From DASSFZ01 sp035693785 (GTDB lineage Bacteria > Chloroflexota > Anaerolineae > Fen-1058), in contig DASSFZ010000220.1 in the NCBI GenBank assembly GCA_035693785.1, positions 1 to 8,076 on the forward strand: DNA of 8,076 nt, given 5' to 3'. The translations under genes were made by a program, and so were the position numbers. The notes under the pieces are model-generated. The model worked only from the letters and a program-made list of their open reading frames with translations. It searched no databases and was not told the DNA's origin. Shown here in pieces: positions 1 through 6,630 of this stretch (positions are counted from its first letter, which is position 1; each line of letters begins with the position of its first letter).

Positions 1-1235
1 AGGGCATCTACTTCTGGGACGCCGACGGCAAGCGCTACGTCGACTTCAACTCGCAGTTGATGTGCGTCAACATCGGCCACGGCGACCGGCGTGTGATCGA
101 GGCGATCAAACAGCAGGCCGAGGAGCTAGCCTACGCCGGCCCCGGCATGGCGACGCGCGTGCGCGCCGAGTTCGGCCCGCTGCTGGCGAAGCACACGCCG
201 GGCGACCTGAACAAGTTCTTCTTCACGCTCGGCGGCGCGGAGGCCAACGAAAACGCGATCAAGTTCGCGCGCTTTTACACCGGCCGGCACAAGATCATCA
301 CGCGTTACCGCTCGTACCACGGCGCGACGCATGGCGCGATCACGCTCACCGGCGACCCGCGCCGCTGGCCGAATGAGCCGGGTATGGGCGGCGTCGTGCG
401 CGTCTTCGATCCACACAAATATCGAAGCCCGCTCCACCGGGAAGGCGACAGCGACGAGTTCTTCGCGCAGAAGTGCCTCGACCAGATCGAGGAAGTGATG
501 ATGTACGAGGGTCCGCACCATATCGCCGCCGTGTTCATCGAGACGGTCACCGGCACGAACGGGCTGATCGTCCCGCCGAACGGCTACTTGCAGGGCCTGC
601 GCGCGCTGTGCGACAAATACGGCATCCTGCTGATCTGCGACGAGGTGATGTGCGGGCTGGGCCGGGCAGGCGAATGGTTTGCCGTCGATCACTGGAACGT
701 CGTGCCCGACATCATCACAATGGCGAAGGGGCTGACCTCGGCGTACATGCCGCTTGGCTGCGTCGCGTTGAGCGAGAAGATCGCGCACTATTTCGACGAC
801 CGTGTGTTCTCCGGTGGATTGACGTACAACGGGCATCCGATGTGTCTGGCGGCGGCCGTCGCCAATCTGAAGGTGCTTGAAGAAGACGACCTGGTGGGCA
901 ACGCCCGGCGCATGGGCAACGTGATGGCCGGCCTGCTCGACGACTTGAAGGCCGAGCACCCGTCCGTCGGCGACGTGCGCTCGATCGGCCTGTTCGGGAT
1001 CGTCGAGCTGGTGAAGAGCCGGAAGACGAAGGAGCCGCTCGCGCCGTTCGACGGCACGTCGGAGCCGATGCAGAAGCTGGCCGCGTTCTTCAAGCAGAAG
1101 GGGCTTTACATTTTCACGCACAGCAACACTTTCTTCACCAACCCGCCGCTGTGCATCACCGAGGCGCAGTTGAAGGAAGTCTTCGAGATCATCAACGAGG
1201 GCCTGGCGATCGCCGATGGTGCGGTCGTTGCATAG
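1..1235 (+). CDS. Class III (omega-type) PLP-dependent aminotransferase, 5' partial
   Basis: The reading frame enters from the left edge (first full codon at 3) and ends at TAG 1233-1235, giving 411 codons; about 20-45 N-terminal residues are missing compared with the usual 430-460. An internal TTG/ATG at 57-62 is not the start, because GIYFWDADGKRYVDF just upstream is conserved family sequence. Class III fold markers are clear: GGAEANENA (PLP phosphate loop), SYHGATHGA, the ICDEV aspartate (codon 639-641) that contacts the pyridine nitrogen, the Schiff-base lysine in TMAKGLTSAYMPLG (codon 726-728), and the TYNGHP threonine (codon 822-824). The enzyme should be a cytosolic dimer moving an amino group from an omega-amine or amino acid to a keto acid. 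Overall it resembles taurine/beta-alanine-type transaminases, but substrate cannot be read from sequence. It converges with the GT39 gene. Family is certain; substrate is open. Confidence 0.95.
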   Translation, partial: GIYFWDADGKRYVDFNSQLMCVNIGHGDRRVIEAIKQQAEELAYAGPGMATRVRAEFGPLLAKHTPGDLNKFFFTLGGAEANENAIKFARFYTGRHKIITRYRSYHGATHGAITLTGDPRRWPNEPGMGGVVRVFDPHKYRSPLHREGDSDEFFAQKCLDQIEEVMMYEGPHHIAAVFIETVTGTNGLIVPPNGYLQGLRALCDKYGILLICDEVMCGLGRAGEWFAVDHWNVVPDIITMAKGLTSAYMPLGCVALSEKIAHYFDDRVFSGGLTYNGHPMCLAAAVANLKVLEEDDLVGNARRMGNVMAGLLDDLKAEHPSVGDVRSIGLFGIVELVKSRKTKEPLAPFDGTSEPMQKLAAFFKQKGLYIFTHSNTFFTNPPLCITEAQLKEVFEIINEGLAIADGAVVA

Positions 1236-1267
1236 CAGGCAGGAAGTTCGCCACACGACCGGGTAAG

Positions 1268-2803
1268 TCACTCACGAAGGACCGTGCGGTAAACGACGAA
1301 GGCAGTTCGTCCGAGGCGATCGGCAGACTTCATGACGGGCGCGATCCTGAATCCTGCATCGGCAACCGCGCGCTCGATCTTGCCCAGGGACTCATTCGCA
1401 GGGACGACGAGGTAGCGCGTCGACGACCGGCCAAAGACGCGCAAATCGCGCGCCAGGTCGGCCGGCGTGTCGAAGTAGGCGCGATAAAGCGGCGCGTCCC
1501 ACAAATAGTAATCGAACTCCCAGCTCAGCCAGTGATCATACACGACGGTTCCCACGGGCAATTCGCGCAGATACGCGGCGGCGCGATCAATCCCGTCGTG
1601 CGGGCCGTGATCGCCGCCGATCAGGATCTCGCTATGCGCAGCCTGGAGCGCGAAGGGCAGCACGATCGTGCCGATTGCAGCCACTGCCAATGCACTGCTT
1701 CTCCCGATAGCAACATGGCTATGCGAAGATAACCAGGCGAGCGTCACAGCCACGCTTCGATCCAACAGCACCCCTGCGACCGGCACCAGAATCAGCAAGT
1801 AACGATCCCACACCGGGAATGCCAGCAGCCAGTGCAGCGCAACGAATCCCACTATATATGCGACGAGCAGCAAGTCGATCGCCGCGCCTCTCGTTCCTTT
1901 GCCATGCCCAAAAGCATGCACGAGCAAACTTATCAGGCAAACGACGAGAATACCTCCCAGTATCGGCCCGAACAAATGCGGCAGAAATCCTGACCAGCTT
2001 ATCAGCCTCGGCCCCAGCTCGGCGGCGAACGCGAATCGGAGGCCGCCGTAGTTGATCGCCTGCTGCTCCCAGAACGGCGTCCCGCTGCGCAGGAGCGACC
2101 AGGCGATGACGAGGGCAACGCCAATGCCAAAGCCGCTGGCGGAGCTCAGGCACTGTTTTGCCGCCGAGGACGCAGAGCGCGTGGAGATGCGTCTCTTCCA
2201 CCTCTCTGCGCTCTCCGCGAGCTGTGCGGTGAGAATGACCAATGGAGCGAATAGCAGCCCCTGCACCTTCGTCGCGAAGGACAGGCCGAGGAAGATGCCG
2301 GCCCACCCTGGTCGGCCGCGCGACGCCGTGACGCAAGCCGCGAGTCCCCACATCACCATCAGGGGGTCGAGAAATGCCGTGCCGCCGAAGGCAATGGTGA
2401 ACGGCGAGAGCGCCACAGCCAGGGCGGCGACGACGCCCCCACCCTCCTCCCCTGCGCGCGAGCGCGCCGGGTAGAACGCTTTGGCCCACTGCCACACCAG
2501 CGCGACACTGAGCGTAGCGGCGATCAGGTTTGGCAGCCGCGCCGCGATCTCGCTGCGCCCGAGCGCCCACAGGCTGGTCGCCATGATATACATCGACAGC
2601 GGCGGCTTATCGACGGGCGCGCCGGAGAGAAGCGCGTCACGCCCGCTCACAATCTGCATCGCCCAGGCGGTGTATAGCGCCTCGTCGGGATGAAAGCGGT
2701 TCTGCATAGCCGGGCCGAGCTGAAGCGCGAAGGCCAGGGCGCACAATGTAGCGACGATCCATCTATGAGATTTCACCACAAAGACACGAAGGCTCAAAGT
2801 CAA
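1268..2803 (-). CDS. GT39/PMT-family membrane glycosyltransferase (ArnT-like)
   Basis: This is a 511-residue multi-pass membrane protein. Family knowledge: such GT-C enzymes move a sugar from a polyprenyl-phosphate donor to protein or lipid on the outer face of the membrane. Visible marks are a first helix (about 15-33), the acidic loop motif HPDE (38-41), DKPPL (65-69), FLDP (144-147), then repeated hydrophobic segments to about residue 385. A soluble C-terminal domain (about 390-511, rich in D, Y and W) is expected outside the cell. The first possible start after in-frame stops is TTG at 2803; GTG at 2779 or 2776 is also possible, and none has a good ribosome site. Residues 3-11 are encoded by a dispersed-repeat-like sequence, and residues 192-216 by a palindromic repeat, giving a basic S/R/K-rich loop that looks foreign. 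It lies 160 bases after DUF4173 on the same strand. Sugar and acceptor are unknown. Confidence 0.88.
   Translation of the reverse strand: MTLSLRVFVVKSHRWIVATLCALAFALQLGPAMQNRFHPDEALYTAWAMQIVSGRDALLSGAPVDKPPLSMYIMATSLWALGRSEIAARLPNLIAATLSVALVWQWAKAFYPARSRAGEEGGGVVAALAVALSPFTIAFGGTAFLDPLMVMWGLAACVTASRGRPGWAGIFLGLSFATKVQGLLFAPLVILTAQLAESAERWKRRISTRSASSAAKQCLSSASGFGIGVALVIAWSLLRSGTPFWEQQAINYGGLRFAFAAELGPRLISWSGFLPHLFGPILGGILVVCLISLLVHAFGHGKGTRGAAIDLLLVAYIVGFVALHWLLAFPVWDRYLLILVPVAGVLLDRSVAVTLAWLSSHSHVAIGRSSALAVAAIGTIVLPFALQAAHSEILIGGDHGPHDGIDRAAAYLRELPVGTVVYDHWLSWEFDYYLWDAPLYRAYFDTPADLARDLRVFGRSSTRYLVVPANESLGKIERAVADAGFRIAPVMKSADRLGRTAFVVYRTVLRE
2160..2230 (-). repeat. Palindromic repeat element inserted in frame in the GT39 gene
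   Basis: Two 28-base arms, 2203-2230 and 2160-2187, are imperfect inverted copies (19 of 28 positions pair by my hand count) around a 15-base loop. The arms carry the wording GCGGAGAGCGCAGAGA and GCCGAGGACGCAGAGCG, a style I recognise from short dispersed intergenic repeats of Chloroflexota and other large bacterial genomes. The element is a whole number of codons in effect: the GT39 frame runs through it without a stop and gives the basic segment from T192 to K216 between two membrane helices. The dispersed nature is recalled, not shown here, since only one copy is in the window. Confidence 0.6.
2771..2799 (-). repeat. Dispersed-repeat-like sequence at the N-terminus of the GT39 gene
   Basis: On the minus strand this reads CTTTGAGCCTTCGTGTCTTT followed by GTGGTGAAA. 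It is close to a very common short genomic repeat (cttcgtgtctttgtggtgaaa) that I know from many environmental bacteria. It encodes residues 3-11 (LSLRVFVVK) if translation starts at TTG 2803. The match to a repeat family is from memory; no second copy exists in this window. Confidence 0.5.
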
Positions 2804-2963
2804 TCTCTGTCATCATCACGACGAAGGTGCAGCGACGCCCTGACTCGCCTGTGAAGTTGGCTGACAACAAACAAAAAGAGCCGCCGTCCAACTGCGACTC
2901 TAAACGAATGACGCTTAAATGGCAAGGCCAGCTCCACCAGCGCGCTGATCTCATGTGCGAATG

Positions 2964-4451
2964 CTACCGCCCCGGGCACGCGACGCTCTGCAAGTAGGCT
3001 CGATTTGCGTCGACGGTGGCCCACGCCTGCGCGCGGCTGAAGTTCCAGGTGCGCCAGTCGGGGGTCGCGGGCGGCGACCATCGCGCCAGCAGGTGCGCGG
3101 CGACCAGGCACCGATCGCTTTCATTCATCTGCGGCAGCGCTTCGACGAGCGCGGGCACGGCGTCGGCGCTGAGCGCGGTGACGTAGCGCGCGTCGAACGG
3201 GACGGCCGCGTCCGGGCGGTTCGTGTTAACGCGGGCGATCAAGTCATCGGGGTTGAGGGCGTGCAGCGCGAGAATCACGGTGAAGCCTGCCGCAAGCGCC
3301 CCGAAGGCGAAGCGTTCCCGCCGTCCGCGCAGCACGCTGACGGCGAACCAGACGAAGACGATCGCCAGCCAGCCCATGAACGCCGTCGTGTACACGCGCA
3401 GCTCGGTCAGGCCGAACTCGCGCTGATACAGCAGCATGCGCTGCACGGCCGAGGCCATGATCACGAACAGCAGGCCGATCAACGCGCCGGCCAGGAGGCT
3501 GAACAGCCGCCGGGCCGCCGTATCGCCTTCGGGCAAAAGCCAATGGGCAACCAGCAGCGTCGGCAGGACCAGCGCCGCGACCGCGACCAGCTCGAAGAAG
3601 CCGCGCCGGGCGTATTCGGCGTAAGTCAGATGAATAGACGACTCGACCACGCCCGCGCCGCCGAAGAGGTAACGCACCTGCACGACGACGAAGGCGAGGA
3701 ACAGCGCGTTCAACATCCCGAGCGCGACACCGATCTCGACACTGCCGAGTGACAGGGACTTCGGCTGCCTGAAGGCGGAACCGGTCCATTCTTTCGCCAT
3801 CAAAGTCCGGCGCAGGAAACCGCCGGCGAGGATCGTCCAGAACGAGATCAAGATCGTGCGCGTCACGACTTCGTCGACGTCCCAGTCGAACAGCCGGGCG
3901 ACGAAGTCTTCGAACACGGCGTCCGCCGCGACGAACAGGCCGCCGAAGACGAACAGCAGGAACAGCGCGATTGCCAGCCCGCGCCCGGCAGCGGTTGCCT
4001 GCTTCGACCAGTCGCGGCTCGGCATCTCCTTCCACTTGATGTCGTCGACAAGCAGCTCGAACAGGCCAATCGCCCATCCGACGGCGGCGACCAGGAAACC
4101 CTGGACATATTCCAGCACGCCTGCGATCAGAACTCGTCCGGCCCGCGCGCGCAGCGCGACCAGCGCCAATGCGGCGAGGAGCGCCGACAGGTTGAGCCAG
4201 TTCAGGGTGGGCGAATCGCGCCAGGCGAGCACGGCGGCGAAGAAAATCGCGGGGGCGATCAGCCAACGCCCGCCGCCGGTCAGCGCAACCTCATGCCTAG
4301 AAGCAAGCAGGATGCCCACCGCGACGAGCGGGCCGATCCACAGGACGACGTTCAGCCCCCACGGCGTCGCGCGTAGAAGGGCATCGCCGAGGACACCGAG
4401 CGCCAGTGCGGCGCCGAGCAGCGTAAGGCCAAGCTTTGTCGCATGAGTCAT
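2964..4451 (-). CDS. DUF4173 family multi-pass membrane protein
   Basis: A 495-residue membrane protein of unknown function. About ten to twelve hydrophobic segments fill residues 8-400; a soluble tail of about 95 residues follows. The family is recognised by VRYLFGG (259-265), YAEYARRGFFELVAVAALVL (277-296), LRVYTTAFMGW (351-361), and the NPDDLIARVNTNR step (400-412) leading into the tail with LSADAVPALVEAL and WNFSRAQAW, all typical of DUF4173. I chose ATG 4451 because GGAAGGGAAG lies just upstream at proper spacing; an in-frame TTG at 4472 would add seven residues but lacks such a site. The gene sits after the thiolase terminator, so it should have its own promoter in 4452-4603, though I see no convincing boxes there. 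GT39 follows 160 bases downstream on the same strand and may be co-transcribed. No catalytic motif is evident. Confidence 0.85.
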   Translation of the reverse strand: MTHATKLGLTLLGAALALGVLGDALLRATPWGLNVVLWIGPLVAVGILLASRHEVALTGGGRWLIAPAIFFAAVLAWRDSPTLNWLNLSALLAALALVALRARAGRVLIAGVLEYVQGFLVAAVGWAIGLFELLVDDIKWKEMPSRDWSKQATAAGRGLAIALFLLFVFGGLFVAADAVFEDFVARLFDWDVDEVVTRTILISFWTILAGGFLRRTLMAKEWTGSAFRQPKSLSLGSVEIGVALGMLNALFLAFVVVQVRYLFGGAGVVESSIHLTYAEYARRGFFELVAVAALVLPTLLVAHWLLPEGDTAARRLFSLLAGALIGLLFVIMASAVQRMLLYQREFGLTELRVYTTAFMGWLAIVFVWFAVSVLRGRRERFAFGALAAGFTVILALHALNPDDLIARVNTNRPDAAVPFDARYVTALSADAVPALVEALPQMNESDRCLVAAHLLARWSPPATPDWRTWNFSRAQAWATVDANRAYLQSVACPGR

Positions 4452-4603
4452 CGTCTTCCCTTCCAATTCCAACGGTCAGACCGTCGCACTACAGGTATGG
4501 TATGGGATGATTCCTCTCCATCTGCTCCTCGAAATAGAGTAAACTGAAGCGGCGGCAAAGAACACGCTTCGCGTACGCGGTGAATTGCACTCGCGTGCTT
4601 GAC

Positions 4604-4639
4604 AAAAAGACCTTTCGGGTTTTGAAAGCCCGAAGGGTC
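4604..4639 (-). terminator. Intrinsic terminator of the thiolase transcript
   Basis: On the minus strand GACCCTTCGGG (4639-4629) pairs with CCCGAAAGGTC (4619-4609), 10 of 11 Watson-Crick pairs plus one mismatch, around a 9-base loop. It is followed at once by TTTTTGT (4608 downwards). It lies 30 bases past the thiolase stop codon. The plus-strand side has no T-run, so it acts in the minus direction only. Confidence 0.85.
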
Positions 4640-4668
4640 TCCAACGGGATGGGTCTCCGACGAGTTTC

Positions 4669-5808
4669 TCAAACCCTCTCGATGACGGTCGCCGTCGCCA
4701 TACCGTGGCCGATGCACATCGTCTGCAGACCGTAGCGGTCTCCTGCCCGTTCGAGGTGATGCAGCAGCTTCGTCATCAGGATCGCCCCGGTCGCGCCGAG
4801 CGGATGCCCCATCGCGATCGCGCCGCCATTCGGATTGACGCGCGCCGGGTCCGGTTGCAGCTCCTTCTGCCAGGCGAGCACGACCGAGGCGAACGCCTCG
4901 TTGATCTCGATCACCGAAAGGTCGTCGAGGCGCAAGCCGGCGCGCTCGAGCGCGGCGCGCGTGGCGGGGATCGGCGCGGAGAGCATGAGCACCGGGTCGT
5001 CGCCGATCACATAGCGAGCGGCGATCCGTGCGCGGGGCTTGAGTCCGAGCGCGCTCGCCTTGTCAGCCGACATGAGCAGCACCGCCGCCGCGCCGTCGCT
5101 GATCTGGCTGGAGTTGGCAGCGGTGATGACGCCGCCCTCTTTGAAGACGGGCTGGAGCTTGCTCATCTTGCCCAGGTCAGGCTCGAAGCGGATGCCTTCG
5201 TCATAGGTCAGCGTGTCGGTCACGCCGTCGGGCAGCTTCACTTCGATCGGCACGATCTCGCGCGCGAAGTCGCCGCGCCTCGTCGCAGCCGCCGCCTTGA
5301 CGTGGCTCTCGTACGCGAAGCAGTCGAGTTCTTCGCGCGTGAGATGCCACTTCTCGGCCATCATTTCGGCGGAGATGCCCTGGCTGACGAGCGCGTATGG
5401 AAAGTCGGGCGGCCACGCTTTCGGCCAGTCCGAGCCGAGCGGCACGCGGCTCATGACTTCGATTCCACCGGCAATGACGACGTCCATGTCACCTGCCGCG
5501 ATGACCTGCGCGGCGAAGTGAATCGCCTGCTGGCCCGATCCACACATTCGGTTGAGTGACGCGGCGGGCACGTGCATTGGCAGGCCCGCCTGCAGGGCGG
5601 CCAGCCGCGCGATGTTTGCGCCCTGCTCGCCGATCGGCGTCACGCAGCCGAGGATGACATCTTCGACGAGCGCCGGATCGATGCCAGAACGCGCGAGCAG
5701 CGCCTGGAGCACACGCGCCATTAGGTGAACCGGCAGCACGGAACTCAATTTGCCATCCCGCTTGCCGATGGGCGAGCGGACGGCTTCGACAATGACGACG
5801 TCTTTCAT
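4669..5808 (-). CDS. Thiolase (acetyl-CoA C-acyl/acetyltransferase)
   Basis: A complete 379-residue thiolase, slightly shorter than the usual 385-400. Family knowledge: it either cleaves 3-ketoacyl-CoA with CoA (beta-oxidation) or condenses two acyl-CoAs, in the cytosol, as a dimer or tetramer. The full active site is visible: nucleophile Cys89 in NRMCGSG, N303 in INEAFA, His335 in GGAIAMGHPLGATGA, and Cys365 in CIGHG, which keeps the CxGxG pattern. The LQTMC ending and lack of a long extra loop point to the broad degradative/biosynthetic thiolase group rather than SCP2 thiolase. Start ATG 5808 is fixed by GGAGG at 5815-5819, six bases upstream. GT2 lies 79 bases upstream across a repeat; the two may share a transcript that ends at 4604. 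No other beta-oxidation gene is in view, so direction and chain length cannot be assigned. Confidence 0.95.
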   Translation of the reverse strand: MKDVVIVEAVRSPIGKRDGKLSSVLPVHLMARVLQALLARSGIDPALVEDVILGCVTPIGEQGANIARLAALQAGLPMHVPAASLNRMCGSGQQAIHFAAQVIAAGDMDVVIAGGIEVMSRVPLGSDWPKAWPPDFPYALVSQGISAEMMAEKWHLTREELDCFAYESHVKAAAATRRGDFAREIVPIEVKLPDGVTDTLTYDEGIRFEPDLGKMSKLQPVFKEGGVITAANSSQISDGAAAVLLMSADKASALGLKPRARIAARYVIGDDPVLMLSAPIPATRAALERAGLRLDDLSVIEINEAFASVVLAWQKELQPDPARVNPNGGAIAMGHPLGATGAILMTKLLHHLERAGDRYGLQTMCIGHGMATATVIERV

Positions 5809-5829
5809 AGGGAGCCTCCGGAGATAAAA

Positions 5830-5886
5830 CGTGATGCGTGATGCGTGGTACGTGATGCGTGAATCAGCATTCTACATTCTACATTC
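5830..5886. repeat. Two period-7 tandem repeats between GT2 and thiolase
   Basis: Five heptamers CGTGATG, CGTGATG, CGTGGTA, CGTGATG, CGTGAAT occupy 5830-5864. After three bases, CATTCTA, CATTCTA, CATTC occupy 5868-5886. Together they fill nearly all of the gap between the GT2 stop codon and the thiolase ribosome site. Both motifs resemble low-complexity dispersed repeats that I associate with Chloroflexota genomes. They are too short and spacer-less for CRISPR. Confidence 0.8.
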
Positions 5887-5887
5887 C

Positions 5888-6568
5888 TTAGTCAACGAAC
5901 CTGTATTTGATTAAGGTCCAGATCGCATTCGGCCCTTCGCGCCAGGTGATCTTCTTGCCCTCGTGATACTCGCGGCCGTAGTACGAGATCGGCACTTCGA
6001 AGATACGGTGGCCGCGCTTGAGCACCTTGGCCGTGATCTCCGGCTCAAACTCGAAGCGCTTGGACTTGAGCGGGATGTTCTTGATCACGTCGGCCCGGAA
6101 GACCTTGTAGCCGGTCTCCATGTCGCTGAGAATCGCATTGTAAAGAATGTTCGTCATCAGCGTCAGCATCTTGTTGCCGAGCATGTGCCAGAAGAGCATC
6201 GCCTTGCGCGGGCCGAGGAAGCGCGAGCCGTACACGACCTTGACGCGGCCTTCCTCGATGGGGCGGATCAGCGCCGGATAGTCGCGCGGGTCGTATTCCA
6301 GGTCGGCGTCCTGGATGAGGATGACGTCGCCCGTCGCGCGCTCCAACCCGCTGCACACGGCGGCGCCCTTGCCGCGATTCCGGTCGTGATACACTACGAT
6401 CGTGTTCGGCGTGGGCTCCTCGCCTTTCAAGACATCGCGCGTGCCATCCGTCGAGCCGTCGTCGACGACGATGATCTCAGACGCCAGCCCGACGGCGCGC
6501 ACCTGGCGCAGTATCTCGGCGATGGTGGCTTTCTCGTCGTAGACCGGAATGATGACCGATAGGCGCAT
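5888..6568 (-). CDS. GT2 family glycosyltransferase, DPM1/polyprenyl-phosphate sugar synthase-like
   Basis: A 226-residue GT-A fold enzyme. It should move a sugar from a nucleotide donor (GDP- or UDP-linked) to polyprenyl phosphate or another acceptor at the inner face of the membrane. Seen in order: RLSVIIPVYDEKATI (2-16), DDGSTDGT (36-43), GKGAA (66-70), the metal-binding QDADLEYDP (86-94), GSRFLG (114-119), the conserved MLTLMTNILYN and DMETGYKVFR (134-158), FEFEPEI (172-178) and YHEGKKI (201-207). There is no C-terminal membrane helix pair, so it is the short, soluble or peripheral form. I chose ATG 6568 because AAGGGG lies six bases upstream; ATG 6583 adds five residues but has only GAGGG directly abutting it. 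It is bracketed by related repeats in opposite orientation. It may supply lipid-linked sugar to the GT39 enzyme (inference). Confidence 0.92.
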   Translation of the reverse strand: MRLSVIIPVYDEKATIAEILRQVRAVGLASEIIVVDDGSTDGTRDVLKGEEPTPNTIVVYHDRNRGKGAAVCSGLERATGDVILIQDADLEYDPRDYPALIRPIEEGRVKVVYGSRFLGPRKAMLFWHMLGNKMLTLMTNILYNAILSDMETGYKVFRADVIKNIPLKSKRFEFEPEITAKVLKRGHRIFEVPISYYGREYHEGKKITWREGPNAIWTLIKYRFVD

Positions 6569-6586
6569 GCCATACCCCTTCATCCC

Positions 6587-6630
6587 TCACGCATCACGTA
6601 ATCACGTAATCACGTGATTACGTATCACGC
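6587..6630. repeat. Tandem/palindromic repeat between tag and GT2
   Basis: The plus strand reads as degenerate units of 7-8 bases: CGCATCA, CGTAATCA, CGTAATCA, CGTGATTA, CGTATCA. On the minus strand the units read TGATGCG and TGATTACG, the same wording as the CGTGATG heptamers at 5830. Positions 6604-6623 form a perfect 20-base palindrome (ACGTAATCAC and its mirror). The last unit supplies the TGA stop of tag (6625-6627). With no T-run it is not a clear terminator, although the palindrome could form a hairpin in the tag-GT2 message. Confidence 0.75.

Noticed and set aside
1236..1267. A bidirectional terminator in the convergent aminotransferase-GT39 gap
   Set aside because: I found no inverted repeat with a T-run in these 32 bases.
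126..1271. A 381-codon open frame on the minus strand opposite the aminotransferase
   Set aside because: It is antisense to a gene with every class III motif; the product is R/H/V-rich without any recognisable domain, as expected from GC-rich third positions.
2763..2954. A 63-codon minus-strand frame spanning the DUF4173-GT39 gap
   Set aside because: It overlaps the GT39 start in another frame, runs through the repeat-like sequence, and shows no conserved pattern or good ribosome site.
2955..3752. A 265-codon plus-strand open frame opposite the DUF4173 gene
   Set aside because: The product is low-complexity (R, Q, E, H-rich) with no family resemblance and lies within a well-supported gene.
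4452..4472. TTG 4472 as the start of the DUF4173 gene
   Set aside because: ATG 4451 has a GGAAGGGAAG ribosome site that would lie inside the coding region if TTG were used.
4599..4604. A perfect TTGACA on the plus strand suggesting a -35 box
   Set aside because: No -10-like hexamer follows at 16-18 bases, no plus-strand gene lies downstream, and the bases form part of the T-run of the minus-strand terminator.
4705..5559. A 284-codon plus-strand open frame opposite the thiolase
   Set aside because: Antisense to a complete thiolase with an intact active site; the product is R/H/D-rich and featureless.
5830..5886. Short tandem units resembling a CRISPR array
   Set aside because: The units are 7 bases and directly adjacent with no spacers; no cas gene is near.
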